From: Holophagae bacterium
Lineage (GTDB): Bacteria; Acidobacteriota; Holophagae; Acanthopleuribacterales; Acanthopleuribacteraceae
Length of the DNA: 64,000 nucleotides
Direction: 5' to 3'
NCBI GenBank assembly: GCA_029263455.1
Contig: JAJCXM010000019.1
Span: forward strand, 236,698 to 300,697
The notes under the pieces were generated by a model, which was not told the DNA's origin, made no database searches, and saw only the letters and a program-made list of their open reading frames with translations. Of the stretch, positions 1-9,279 are shown piece by piece (the stretch's first letter is position 1; each line of letters starts with the position of its first letter). A program made the translations under genes and the position numbers.

Positions 1-893
1 AAATTATCGCCCTGCCCGTTCATAGCTCGCACACGTAGGATGCTCTGGGCTGGCGCGGAATTCCAAAAAATCAGTTCCGCTTCAAATCCTCCCGTGGGGC
101 TGGTCATATGAGGCAACATGCGCGTAAAAGAATCGGTTGGCGGCGGTTCATCTGGCGTCAGATCGCGGTAGAACGCGTTCTTGGCCGAGGTCGAGAATCC
201 GCCTACATCTGTCTCGACATAACTAATGACAAAAACGGGCCAACGTTTGTCTTCAGATACGAAATAGGCGTAGGAGACAGTATCGGTCTTAATCAAGAAC
301 CCCGCAGTCATATCCTCTATTTTTTGTTCGGTTCGCACTCGTATGGCGTTTTGAAACGTCTCACCGTTAATCGTCAAAGAACCCGAGGCATCACATTCTG
401 TTTCGATGGTACCCGTCCGTTCTATTTGGCCGCCACCGGTATTGAAACTGGCGCTAAAGACGTCATCGGACTCAACTCCGTAACTCATTGGGAACGGGAA
501 AAAGGTTGCTCCATCGGCATAAATCGCACTTACGCCTTGCCCAAATACGCCGAGCAGCGTCACTTCGTTTTGCGTAACTTCGTAAAAGACATAATTCGGT
601 GAACCATTCACATCTTCGAATTCGGCATGGGTCGCCCTGGGATAAGAAGAACCTAGTGTTGTAAACAGCGGGTCTACCATTTCAACCGTTCGATCGAACT
701 GCGAATCGCGGACCAGATTGTTGAATACCCAGTTTTGACCTTGACCAGGATTGCCTTCCATCAAGGTATCGGGAACCACACCGAGCAGTTCGTATTGATC
801 ACCAATAGACCAAAAATCATCACGTGTAATCGTCAATTGTGAATAAGCCAGTGGCGAAACGCACCACACCATCAAACAGAAAAAGGTTCTCAA
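1..893 (-). CDS. Secreted protein of unknown function, 3' end beyond window
   Basis: The minus frame is open from a TTG start at 893 to the window edge, about 297 residues. The TTG follows a GGAGG ribosome site by 5 nt, and the first residues (MRTFFCLMVWCVSPLAYSQ) form a signal peptide with likely cleavage AYS|Q, so the product is exported. The middle part matches no family I recognise. From about residue 255 it shows the motif H-x-T-x-P-x-GGF, which also opens the mature part of the penicillin-acylase-type protein at 30022. The gene starts 35 nt after the stop of the S9 peptidase gene on the same strand, so the two are probably cotranscribed. The C-terminal end is not visible. Confidence 0.75.
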   Translation of the reverse strand, partial: MRTFFCLMVWCVSPLAYSQLTITRDDFWSIGDQYELLGVVPDTLMEGNPGQGQNWVFNNLVRDSQFDRTVEMVDPLFTTLGSSYPRATHAEFEDVNGSPNYVFYEVTQNEVTLLGVFGQGVSAIYADGATFFPFPMSYGVESDDVFSASFNTGGGQIERTGTIETECDASGSLTINGETFQNAIRVRTEQKIEDMTAGFLIKTDTVSYAYFVSEDKRWPVFVISYVETDVGGFSTSAKNAFYRDLTPDEPPPTDSFTRMLPHMTSPTGGFEAELIFWNSAPAQSILRVRAMNGQGDN

Positions 894-928
894 GAATGCC
901 TCCAAAAAAGGATATATGACTAATGAGT

Positions 929-3343
929 TTATTCGGCCGAGCTACCGTCTGACTTTAGGAATTTATCAAGCCAGACGTATTCTTCCCAAACCATATGTAA
1001 AAGCGATTCTCGAGCGCGATAGCCGTGACTCTCCATAGGTAACATGACGAGTCTAGCTTGGCCGCCTAGTCCCTTCATTGCATTGAACAATCGCTCACTC
1101 TGCATGGGGAACGTGCCCGGGTTATTGTCGGCTTCGCCATGGATCAAAAGCAAAGGTTCATTGATTTTGTCGGCGTGGAAAAAAGGTGACATGCCACCAT
1201 AGACTTCAGGCGCTTCCCAGAACAATCGCTGTTCGGATTGAAAGCCAAAGGGAGTCAATGTGCGGTTATAGCTGCCACTGCGTGCGATGCCGGTTCGGAA
1301 CAGGTCGCTATGTGCCATGAGATTCGCTGTCATGAACGCGCCGTACGAATGACCGCCGATGGCAACGCGCTCGCGGTCGGTTACGCCCTTGGCAACAAGT
1401 ACATCGATCGCCGCTTGTGCGTTAGCAACCAATTGCTTGATAAAACTATCATTGGGTTCCGTATCGTCCTCACCGACGATGGGCATACTTGGGTTGTCAA
1501 AAACGGCATAGCCGGCCGCAAGAAACGGCATGGGACCCCACGGCGATAAACTCACAAATCGATGCGGCGAATCGGTGATTTGCCCTGCATCTGCCGCATT
1601 CTTGAATTCTTGAGGGTACGCCCACATTAGAGTCGGGAGCGGCCCTTGATCAGGCTGGTAACCAGGCGGCAAATAGAGCGTACCATTGAGTGCCACGCCA
1701 TCGTCTCGTGTATATTGAACGAGTTCCTTGTGGATATTACGTAAACCGGGCGTGGGGTGAGGAAATGCTGTGAGCGCCTCAGGACGTCCACGTTTCAAGC
1801 CGCGCGTATAATAATTTGGCGGACCGTCTATGGTTTCAGAACGCGTAACGATGCGTTTCCCATCCAAGTCGGCCAATCCCAGAGCAAATTCAAAATTGGG
1901 TGATTCACATTGCCACAAGCGCTTAGCGGTTAAGGTCTGCAAATTGTATTCGTCAACAAATGGATAGTCACCCTTTGGTGAGGCACCATCACCTGCCAAC
2001 AAGAAGCTCTTGCCGTCGTTCAGCGTGTGAATGACAGGATGCTCGGCCGTGCCAGCCTTCATCGGAGCACCTGGATTTGAATAGCTATCTTGATAGGAAC
2101 GCTGCCAAAGCTGTTGTGGCGTAACCCCTGGTGTGGTCAACCAGGTGGCCACTTGGCGAGACGCCCACCACCACTCATGAACCAAGGCCTGACCTTTATC
2201 GGTCCAATCGATGGCGTAAAACCGGTTCTTCAATTTGATCATCGATTTAGCCGGTTCGGAAAAAGGCGCCTCCCATAAGAACACCTGATCTCTGAACTCA
2301 GCCTCCGCCATGGCGTCGCCGTTGTCCATCGCCTCAACATAGGTGAGGCTCGCTGGCACATCTGGGCGCCACTCAAGTTCACGCATTCCCACGCGTACTG
2401 AATTAAAGCCCTTGGGCATGTTTTCAGCTAGAGGTTGGTCAACCAGTAACTCAAAGGACCGGCCCGATATGTCCCAAATCTCTATGCGGTTCGGAAATCG
2501 CTCGTAAGGGACTAGATGAGAAAAGGGTTTGTGAATCATCTCTACTAACAGGTATTGGCCATCGGGAGAAGGCATGTGCCGATGGATCATAGCCCTAGGG
2601 CCTAACTTCTTGCTGTCGCCGCTAAGTGATACCAATAATAATGAAGCGTCTACGTAGTAGGAGAAGATGTCCTCATCTGCTGGGCTAGACAATAGGTCTT
2701 GATAGGTACGCGCTGGCGATTTCACCCCGTCCGCCTGCCGAATAATAGGGCCAAGCGGTATTTTTTGGTCTGGAACCGATCCGCGATCGTCGGGCACTGA
2801 TCTACATACAAGGCCACTGGAATCAGGTAACCAGGTATAGGCAGAACCTAGTCCCATGACGCCATTTAATTTACCGGCCAAAATCAGTTTTGACACACCG
2901 GTCAAACTGTCCACTTTGTACAGGTCGATCTGGGTAGGTAACAACACGGAAACGGCAATCCATTTGGAGTCAGGCGACCACTTCGGATAGGCCATGACAG
3001 CCGTTTCAGGCAGGCCTATTACCTTGACGTGCAAGCGCTTTTTAAAATCACAAAACGACATCGAGCTATAACGTCGACGGATGCTAGAGGGCGCAGACGA
3101 TTGCGGGTCAAAGCGCAGGCCAGCCAGCTTGAGTTCAGGCCTCGAAAGCTCTTCAACCGTGGCATGTTCCGCTAGATCGAGAAAAACAACCCGTGTCTTA
3201 TCGGGCGATACCAATGCGTCTGGTGTTCGAGGTTGATCAACCAGAGCAGCCAGGTCAGGTGGCGGCTGCTGATACTGCGTTTCCTCTGCCATCAGCATCG
3301 TGGCAAGGCCAAAGCTAAACAAAACAACAACAAATCGACGCAT
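929..3343 (-). CDS. Secreted S9 family peptidase, glutamyl-endopeptidase-like
   Basis: About 804 residues. I chose the ATG at 3343 rather than 3379 because AAGGGG lies 7 nt before it and the protein then begins with a signal peptide (MRRFVVVLFSFGLATMLMA). The N-terminal ~500 residues should form the S9 beta-propeller. The C-terminal alpha/beta hydrolase carries GGHSYGAF (Ser about 666), Asp about 739 in GEADNNPG, and His about 773 in ESHGYRARES. The string GSYNRTLTPFGFQSE after the nucleophile is typical of the S9D glutamyl endopeptidase branch rather than of prolyl oligopeptidase or DPP IV. Likely role: periplasmic or secreted peptide degradation. The subfamily rests on remembered motifs; the S9 fold itself is secure. 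Confidence 0.9.
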   Translation of the reverse strand: MRRFVVVLFSFGLATMLMAEETQYQQPPPDLAALVDQPRTPDALVSPDKTRVVFLDLAEHATVEELSRPELKLAGLRFDPQSSAPSSIRRRYSSMSFCDFKKRLHVKVIGLPETAVMAYPKWSPDSKWIAVSVLLPTQIDLYKVDSLTGVSKLILAGKLNGVMGLGSAYTWLPDSSGLVCRSVPDDRGSVPDQKIPLGPIIRQADGVKSPARTYQDLLSSPADEDIFSYYVDASLLLVSLSGDSKKLGPRAMIHRHMPSPDGQYLLVEMIHKPFSHLVPYERFPNRIEIWDISGRSFELLVDQPLAENMPKGFNSVRVGMRELEWRPDVPASLTYVEAMDNGDAMAEAEFRDQVFLWEAPFSEPAKSMIKLKNRFYAIDWTDKGQALVHEWWWASRQVATWLTTPGVTPQQLWQRSYQDSYSNPGAPMKAGTAEHPVIHTLNDGKSFLLAGDGASPKGDYPFVDEYNLQTLTAKRLWQCESPNFEFALGLADLDGKRIVTRSETIDGPPNYYTRGLKRGRPEALTAFPHPTPGLRNIHKELVQYTRDDGVALNGTLYLPPGYQPDQGPLPTLMWAYPQEFKNAADAGQITDSPHRFVSLSPWGPMPFLAAGYAVFDNPSMPIVGEDDTEPNDSFIKQLVANAQAAIDVLVAKGVTDRERVAIGGHSYGAFMTANLMAHSDLFRTGIARSGSYNRTLTPFGFQSEQRLFWEAPEVYGGMSPFFHADKINEPLLLIHGEADNNPGTFPMQSERLFNAMKGLGGQARLVMLPMESHGYRARESLLHMVWEEYVWLDKFLKSDGSSAE

Positions 3344-3670
3344 GGTTGTACCCCTTCGCGATCTATGGACCGGACTCATATACGAACATGAATAATGCCT
3401 TCGCGTCTAGGCCGTATTTATGCGGGGGCATACCAAGCGCCCGACTAAACAGACATGACAATGGTGCTGCTTGCACAATGCTCGAGGACAATATTTCGCG
3501 ACGCATGCAAAACCGTCTTTGGCTAACACCAACACCTGTATATCGCTGGAGTCAACGATACAGTTGCTTAATTTGACCATCACAAAAGGCTTTTGTTTTC
3601 AGATGTTCGCGATGGTTGAAGCACGCTTTCGGGCGTTTACTTTTTTTACAAAAAAATGGCATGATGACAC
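3344..3670. other. Intergenic region between divergent genes
   Basis: This 327-nt gap separates the minus-strand S9 peptidase gene from the plus-strand methyltransferase gene. Short open frames here lack ribosome sites and protein-like composition. The A/T-rich stretch at about 3640-3660 (T7 then A7) just before the methyltransferase start may be promoter DNA. No hairpin or repeat was seen. Confidence 0.5.
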
Positions 3671-4468
3671 ATGAGTTATCAACATGACGCCATGATGCGC
3701 GACGAATCAATGGCGCGCTCGCTGCATTATCAAGCGGCCTGTATCTGGCCCCATGAAGCGCCGTATTTCGAACGCTTTGAACAACAAAACCTCCAATCTG
3801 TCCTTGACCTTGGCTGTGGTACAGGGTTGATAACCGAACGTCTAGCGCGCCAAATAGGGTTCAATAACGTCGTTGGCGTCGATATCATTGAGCAACGCAT
3901 CCGTGAAGCCAAGCAGACCTGGCCCGATCAAGCCAACCTAAGATTTGAATGCGTCGAAAGTGACGTCTTGCCTTTTGATGATGGTTCATTCGACTTAGTT
4001 GTCAATCGGCACGTCCTTCAAGTGGTTCCAGAGCCCAAACGGATGATCGCCGATATGGCCCGCGTCTGCAGATCTGGCGGGATACTCTACTTCCTAGCCG
4101 AAGACTACGGCATGCTGCATCAGACCGAGCTTGATCACGATGAGTTTTGGATTAAAAGCGCGAAGAATGCACGCCAGCATCACACCGATTTGTGTATTGG
4201 CAGACGACTACCTCAGATCCTTCATCAAATGGGCTTCGAACAGATTGAGGTTAACTACATATCCATTGATACGCTCAATAGCGATCGACAAAACTTAATT
4301 GGGTTATTTGAAGCCTGGCGCGACGGTTACACTCACTTCCTCGCTAACATCAATCAAGTTCCTGTGGCCCGCGCTGCAGCTCATTTCAATGCTTTTATTG
4401 ATATCTGTCGTGCCCCAAACCGCTATTTAGTCTGGCATATCCCCGTTATTCAGGTTCGTATTCAATAA
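3671..4468 (+). CDS. Class I SAM-dependent methyltransferase
   Basis: A 265-residue cytosolic protein with the Rossmann-type methyltransferase core. Motif I is LDLGCGTG (residues 45-52), followed by an acidic strand end (VVGVDI) that would bind the SAM ribose. Later come DGSFDLVVNRHVLQVV and the post-motif segment RMIADMARVCRSGGILYF, as in the Methyltransf_11/25 group. The C-terminal 100 residues are not diagnostic, so the substrate is unknown. No strong Shine-Dalgarno precedes the ATG. The gene stands alone, divergent from the S9 peptidase and followed by a terminator-like hairpin. Confidence 0.85.
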   Translation: MSYQHDAMMRDESMARSLHYQAACIWPHEAPYFERFEQQNLQSVLDLGCGTGLITERLARQIGFNNVVGVDIIEQRIREAKQTWPDQANLRFECVESDVLPFDDGSFDLVVNRHVLQVVPEPKRMIADMARVCRSGGILYFLAEDYGMLHQTELDHDEFWIKSAKNARQHHTDLCIGRRLPQILHQMGFEQIEVNYISIDTLNSDRQNLIGLFEAWRDGYTHFLANINQVPVARAAAHFNAFIDICRAPNRYLVWHIPVIQVRIQ

Positions 4469-4474
4469 GCTCTT

Positions 4475-4516
4475 GTGCAAAGAACAGCCATGAAGACACA
4501 TGGTGTTTGCACTTTT
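4475..4516 (+). terminator. Nested hairpin with short T run
   Basis: GTGCAAA (4475-4481) pairs with TTTGCAC (4506-4512), enclosing an inner stem CCATG/CATGG (4488-4492, 4499-4503). TTTT follows. It lies 6 nt after the methyltransferase stop. The T run is short, so termination is plausible rather than certain. Confidence 0.4.
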
Positions 4517-4652
4517 GCGACAGGCTGCGTCTTTACAACCCATGAGATAGAGTTTTAGGCCAAATCGAAGCATGGCACTTCTTTTGCCAGCCTTGCCCTT
4601 GATTCAACTAGTTCGTTCGCGTGAGAATGACACTTAACTCCCGGGAGGCATT

Positions 4653-7600
4653 ATGCGTCACTTATGGATACTTCTGTTCCTAAGTCCTACTCAACTTTTT
4701 TCTCAAGATTTATCCATACCTAAGGAGTTAGCTCCCTGGGCGGAATGGGTGCTGGAAGGTCATGAGTCGGCGCTGTGTCCCAGTCCATACAACGACTCCA
4801 GCAAACATGCCTGCGCCTGGGCCGGACCACTCGTCCTCAAGATCAGCGAATTTGGTGCCACGTTCAGTCAGAAATGGTGGATCAGCGCCGACAGTTTCAT
4901 CCCACTCCCTGGTAGTCAAGTCCATTGGCCACAGAACGTTAAGATCGATCGCAGGAAAACCGCCGTCACCTGGCAAAACGGATTCCCCAGTGTCCAATTA
5001 ACGCCAGGAACCTATCAGGTTTCGGGCTCGATTTCTTGGAACAGCATACCGCCATATTTGAAACTCGCGCCCGTAAACGCTTGGATCGACTTGGCACGTG
5101 ACGAAAAGGTGATCGCGACACCTAACCTCGACAGTGACCATCGTCTCTGGTTTGAAACCATAGAAAGCGCCCGTGAACAACAAGATGCCATTGGTTTACG
5201 CGTCTTCCGCAAGTACACAGATACCGTGCCAGCCGAATTATTGACACGCGTCGAAATTGATGTTTCCGGCAAACATCGGGAAGAAACACTTGGCCCCATT
5301 CATCCAGATAATTTTACCACCGTTGAAATTGATAGCCGCTTGCCGACGTATCTTGATGAGGAAGGCCTACTTCATTTACAAGTTCGTCCGGGAAATTGGT
5401 CGGTTACGGTAAGGTCGATGTCGCGCGATCATATTGATCGTATCCAACTGAAAGACGCGACCCAATTATGGGTGGATGAAGAAGTCTGGTCCTTTGATTT
5501 CCGTCCGGAGATTAGGCAGCTTTCGCTTCCAGCCGCCACCACAATTGATCCCAGCCAAACGCTCATGCCCGTTGAGTGGAAGTCATTCCAATCCATTCTC
5601 TGTCATCCTTCCGATGTCATAGAGTTTCTGGAGCATGCGCGCGGATACGCTCAGCTGGAACCGGACCAAGTCACAATTGACCGCACCATTTGGTTAGATT
5701 TTGACGGCCACGGCTACACCATTCAGGACCGGCTTAGCGGTGCATTACGACAAACCTGGCGTTTGGCCGTTCAAGCGCCGGTAATCCTAGGTCGCGTATC
5801 TCTTGACGGCGTAGATCAACTGATCACCACTGATCCTGAAGACAAAACGGGGTTTGAGGTAAGACAAGGCAATTTGAATGCTGTGTGTGATTCTCGCATT
5901 GAAAGCAAGTCGCGGAAACTTCCCGCTGTCGCCTGGAACACCGATGCGGTTGGACTCAACGCTCAACTCAACCTACCACCCGGCTGGTCGTTGATTCACG
6001 CCTTTGGCGTCGATCAGGCTCGCGGTTCGTGGATCGAGAAATGGACACTCTATGATCTATTTCTCGTTCTTGTGATCTCGTTTGCGGCAGGTCACCTATT
6101 TCGCAAGCGAATAGGTTTCTTGACCTGTTTCATGTTGGTTCTCACCTACCACGTCCCTGAGGCGCCACGATGGACGTGGGTCAGCATATTTGCCGCGATT
6201 GCATTAGAACGAGCGCTGCCTGCAGGTTGGTTTAAGAGAATCGTTTCTTGGTGGAAACACTTGAGTTATGCGCTCTTGGTTCTCATCAGCTTCATATTTT
6301 GTATCCAGCACATCAAGCAAGGCATTTATCCCCATTTAAGTTATTCGGGCGTGACCCAACCCGTGCAGTCGGCCTACCCCGCATCTCCTAGATACGAAAT
6401 GGCGGAAGAGGAGAATTTCGACATCGTCTCGCAACAAAAAGATGGATATGCGGAGCCAAAACGTCTTTTTAGCAAAAAAGTGGCCATCGATCCCAATGCG
6501 CTTGTACAGACAGGACCGGGCATCCCAGCTTGGAGTTGGACCAGTGTGCAGCTGAGTTGGAACGGACCTGTATCAAACGAGGAAAACATTCGTTTAGCTC
6601 TGCTCTCGCCCTTGGCCCTTAAGTTCTTAGCATTTCTACGCTGTGGCTTGGTTCTGCTGATGGGCGCGTTGGTCATGCAAATACGCAGAAGCCAGTTGCG
6701 TGTCCCGACATCTGCAGCCGTCTTACTGCTGGCCTTTTTTCTCGGCAGCTCTAGTTCAGCCAGCGATGTGCCTCGACAAGATATTTTGGATGAACTACGG
6801 ACACGATTGCTAAAACCTGACCCCTGTTATCCAAATTGTGCCGATCTTCCTCGCTTCGAAATCAGCATCCAAGGTCAAACATTCACTTGGGATTTGAGCG
6901 TTCAGACCGTGAATCGAACGGCCATCCCCCTTCCCGGTCCACAGACCACCTGGCCAATACGTTCTATCAAAATCAATGGTGACAACCCCATCGGCTGTAT
7001 CCGCCAAGACGGTAAGACATGGATCCTATTACCGGCAGGCGTGCACGAAATTAGAGTTGAGGGCATATTGACAGCGCAGGACAGCGCCGCCTTGACCTTT
7101 CCCTTGACTCCCCGATTGATTCAGGCCCGTTCCGACAGCTGGACGGCTGAGCTAGACGACAACGAAGAACACAGTCAAATCGTCTTCTCGCGGCAACAAA
7201 CACAACGTGCCAACGACCAGCAACGCCGATATGACCAACAAGTGTTTCCCTCTTATTGGTCAGTACGGCGTACGATTACCTTAGGTTTAGATTGGAGCGT
7301 TGAAACGCACGTCGTACGCCTATCCCAGGGTAACGCCGGATCGGTAGTCAATGTCCCCTTAATCGAAGGTGAAACCGTCACCACAGCTGGCATCAAAGTC
7401 AAAGACGGTTTTGTGCGCGTCAACTTGACCCCAGCAGATAGTTCTATCAAGTGGCGTAGCTCGTTAGAGCCGCGCGCTGCTATAGAGTTGCTCAGCCCAA
7501 TCGAAGGCACAACCATAGACTTTTGGCACCTGGATGCCAGTCCCATTTGGCACGTCGAAAGTGAAGGCATTCCTGCCCTTCACTACATTGACAATCAGGG

Positions 7601-8636
7601 TTCGTGGCAACCGCAGTGGGCCCCATGGCCCGGCGAAACCCTGCGATTAGACATTACGCGACCGGCCACCTCAGAAGGTGTAACCACCACCATCGACGCG
7701 TCTGATCTCACCATCACACCCGGTCCTAGATCCACTAACTTCGCCTTATCCTTTTCGGTCAAGACCAGTCGCGGCGATCGATTAACAGTAGAAATGCCAC
7801 CCTCCTCCGAGGCACCGGAATTGACGATCGACGGCACTAGCAAACCCTACACCTTGCAAGGCGAGACATTGGCAGTCCAACTGCCGCCCGGCGCGTCGCG
7901 GGTTGGCATTACATGGCGCGTTAATGAAGGCATTCGCACGCTGTATCGGGTGCCCGAAATCAAGCTAGGTAATCGCACGATCAACAATCGGACCGAAATC
8001 GATATGCCGAACCGTTGGACACTGATGACGTCAAGTGGTGATCTTGGTCCCGTTGTCTTGTTTTGGCCCTTCCTCATCGTCTTATCCTTTTTTGCCTGGC
8101 TACTCGGCAAGATTGAGCTCACACCTCTGAAGGCCAGACATTGGTTCTTACTAGGAATTGGCATCTCTCAAATATCACCTTATGCGATTTTCTTCATATT
8201 CGCTTGGATCCTATTCATCGGAGCAAAAAAACACTATCGAGATCGCGCCAATAATGCGATCTACGATTTCGGTCAAATAGCGCTGGTGATCGTGACCTTC
8301 TTTGCCTTGACTCTACTGCTTGAAGCGGTGCGGAGAGGGCTTTTGGGGTCACCCAATATGCAGGTATCCGGCAATGGCTCCTACGCCTCGCATTTCCGCT
8401 GGTACACCGAGCAATGCGAGCAAGTGTTGGCAACGCCTTGGGTATTTTCGGTTTCCATTTGGTTCTACAAAATCGCCATGTTGGCTTGGTCACTGTGGAT
8501 GGCCAAGTCCTTAATTAACTGGCTCAAATGGGGCTGGTCACAATGGGTCGAAGGTGGCATGTGGAGAAAAGCAGCAAAGAAGCTGCCCTCAATAGAGCCA
8601 TCAGAACCACAATTACAGCCGCCGCCGTTAAGCTGA
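4653..8636 (+). CDS. Large membrane/periplasmic protein with internal duplication
   Basis: A 1327-residue protein of unknown function. CGGGAGG lies 6 nt before the ATG. A signal peptide (MRHLWILLFLSPTQLFS|QD) leads into a periplasmic beta-rich region. Hydrophobic clusters lie at about residues 465-560, 650-705, 1127-1232 and 1262-1300. A new exported beta-rich region starts at about 710, right after the second cluster. The halves are related: IPLPGSQVHWPQNVKI near residue 84 matches IPLPGPQTTWPIRSIKI near 758. Both are followed by a segment ending in a stretch like LTPGTYQVSGSISW or LPAGVHEIRVEGIL. I recall similar long uncharacterised proteins in other Gram-negative genomes but no assigned activity. 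No catalytic motif was recognised. It appears monocistronic, with a small hairpin downstream. Confidence 0.85.
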   Translation: MRHLWILLFLSPTQLFSQDLSIPKELAPWAEWVLEGHESALCPSPYNDSSKHACAWAGPLVLKISEFGATFSQKWWISADSFIPLPGSQVHWPQNVKIDRRKTAVTWQNGFPSVQLTPGTYQVSGSISWNSIPPYLKLAPVNAWIDLARDEKVIATPNLDSDHRLWFETIESAREQQDAIGLRVFRKYTDTVPAELLTRVEIDVSGKHREETLGPIHPDNFTTVEIDSRLPTYLDEEGLLHLQVRPGNWSVTVRSMSRDHIDRIQLKDATQLWVDEEVWSFDFRPEIRQLSLPAATTIDPSQTLMPVEWKSFQSILCHPSDVIEFLEHARGYAQLEPDQVTIDRTIWLDFDGHGYTIQDRLSGALRQTWRLAVQAPVILGRVSLDGVDQLITTDPEDKTGFEVRQGNLNAVCDSRIESKSRKLPAVAWNTDAVGLNAQLNLPPGWSLIHAFGVDQARGSWIEKWTLYDLFLVLVISFAAGHLFRKRIGFLTCFMLVLTYHVPEAPRWTWVSIFAAIALERALPAGWFKRIVSWWKHLSYALLVLISFIFCIQHIKQGIYPHLSYSGVTQPVQSAYPASPRYEMAEEENFDIVSQQKDGYAEPKRLFSKKVAIDPNALVQTGPGIPAWSWTSVQLSWNGPVSNEENIRLALLSPLALKFLAFLRCGLVLLMGALVMQIRRSQLRVPTSAAVLLLAFFLGSSSSASDVPRQDILDELRTRLLKPDPCYPNCADLPRFEISIQGQTFTWDLSVQTVNRTAIPLPGPQTTWPIRSIKINGDNPIGCIRQDGKTWILLPAGVHEIRVEGILTAQDSAALTFPLTPRLIQARSDSWTAELDDNEEHSQIVFSRQQTQRANDQQRRYDQQVFPSYWSVRRTITLGLDWSVETHVVRLSQGNAGSVVNVPLIEGETVTTAGIKVKDGFVRVNLTPADSSIKWRSSLEPRAAIELLSPIEGTTIDFWHLDASPIWHVESEGIPALHYIDNQGSWQPQWAPWPGETLRLDITRPATSEGVTTTIDASDLTITPGPRSTNFALSFSVKTSRGDRLTVEMPPSSEAPELTIDGTSKPYTLQGETLAVQLPPGASRVGITWRVNEGIRTLYRVPEIKLGNRTINNRTEIDMPNRWTLMTSSGDLGPVVLFWPFLIVLSFFAWLLGKIELTPLKARHWFLLGIGISQISPYAIFFIFAWILFIGAKKHYRDRANNAIYDFGQIALVIVTFFALTLLLEAVRRGLLGSPNMQVSGNGSYASHFRWYTEQCEQVLATPWVFSVSIWFYKIAMLAWSLWMAKSLINWLKWGWSQWVEGGMWRKAAKKLPSIEPSEPQLQPPPLS

Positions 8637-8678
8637 ATTAGGCAGAAAGCGTTTGTGACCGTCAAAAAAGGCGAGCAC

Positions 8679-8696
8679 ATCCACCAAATGGTGGAT
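8679..8696. other. Short hairpin after the 1327-residue gene
   Basis: ATCCACC (8679-8685) pairs with GGTGGAT (8690-8696) around an AAAT loop, 43 nt after the stop at 8636. No T run follows on either strand, so this may be only a weak terminator or transcript-stabilising stem. Confidence 0.25.
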
Positions 8697-8749
8697 ATAA
8701 AAATCATCTCATCGTCTGTTTTGGTGACACGACAATGTCGCTATGGTTA

Positions 8750-8772
8750 TTGACATAGAGTTGTCAAGGAGG
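8750..8772 (+). promoter_or_regulatory. Perfect dyad overlapping a ribosome binding site
   Basis: TTGACA (8750-8755) and TGTCAA (8762-8767) form a perfect inverted repeat around TAGAGT, and the right arm runs into AAGGAGG (8766-8772), the ribosome site of the gene starting at 8779. A second small dyad, CGACA-A-TGTCG, lies just upstream at 8730-8740. It could be an operator or a stem that occludes the ribosome site. Confidence 0.35.
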
Positions 8773-8778
8773 ACAGAC

Positions 8779-9267
8779 ATGCTAGTTTTTTTCATCGCCG
8801 TTTTCACCATGGCGCAAACACCTGATACAAGCACATTAGCAAACGAGTTGGACTTTATGGTTGGGACCTGGGAAGGCGAAGGATGGTTTACCCAGCAGGG
8901 TGCTGAACCCGTCCAAGTGACTGTCAAGGAAACAGTTGTAGCTAAGGCTGGCGGCACCGCTTTAGCCATAGACGGGCTGGGCAGTAATGCAGATGGCAAG
9001 GTTGTCCATGATGCTTTTGGTATCATTTGCCGCAACCCAGATGGAACGCTCAGGTTCTTGGCTTTTCGAGATGGTCATGTGGCAGATGGCCTTATGACTC
9101 GTGAAGCGGACGGTAGTATGGTGTGGGGCTTCAAACATCAAGCGGGAGAAGTTCAATATACAATTGAATTCAAAGAAGACGTTTGGCATGAATCAGGTAG
9201 ATTCAGCCCAGACGGTGAAACGTGGTACCCATTCTTTGAGATGACCTTGAAACGGGTTTTGGATTGA
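8779..9267 (+). CDS. Small secreted DUF1579-like protein
   Basis: About 162 residues from the ATG at 8779, chosen because AAGGAGG precedes it by 6 nt and the product then starts with a signal peptide (MLVFFIAVFTMA|QT). An in-frame ATG at 8743 lacks these. The mature protein begins ANELDFMVGTWEGEGWF, the hallmark of the small beta-barrel group annotated as DUF1579 or lipocalin-like. The remainder alternates short strands (GLMTREADGSMVWGF, FEMTLKRVLD). A periplasmic ligand-binding barrel is a fair guess; no ligand can be named. It lies 12 nt before the histidine kinase gene and may share its transcript. Confidence 0.7.
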   Translation: MLVFFIAVFTMAQTPDTSTLANELDFMVGTWEGEGWFTQQGAEPVQVTVKETVVAKAGGTALAIDGLGSNADGKVVHDAFGIICRNPDGTLRFLAFRDGHVADGLMTREADGSMVWGFKHQAGEVQYTIEFKEDVWHESGRFSPDGETWYPFFEMTLKRVLD

Positions 9268-9279
9268 TGGACGGCTTAA

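Noticed and set aside
108..602. Plus-strand open frame of 164 codons
   Set aside because: It lies antisense to the secreted-protein gene at 1-893, which has a ribosome site and signal peptide; the plus frame has neither and an Arg/His-rich, non-protein-like composition.
3346..3674. Short plus-strand frames before the methyltransferase gene
   Set aside because: No ribosome sites, no recognisable motifs, and they cover the likely promoter region.
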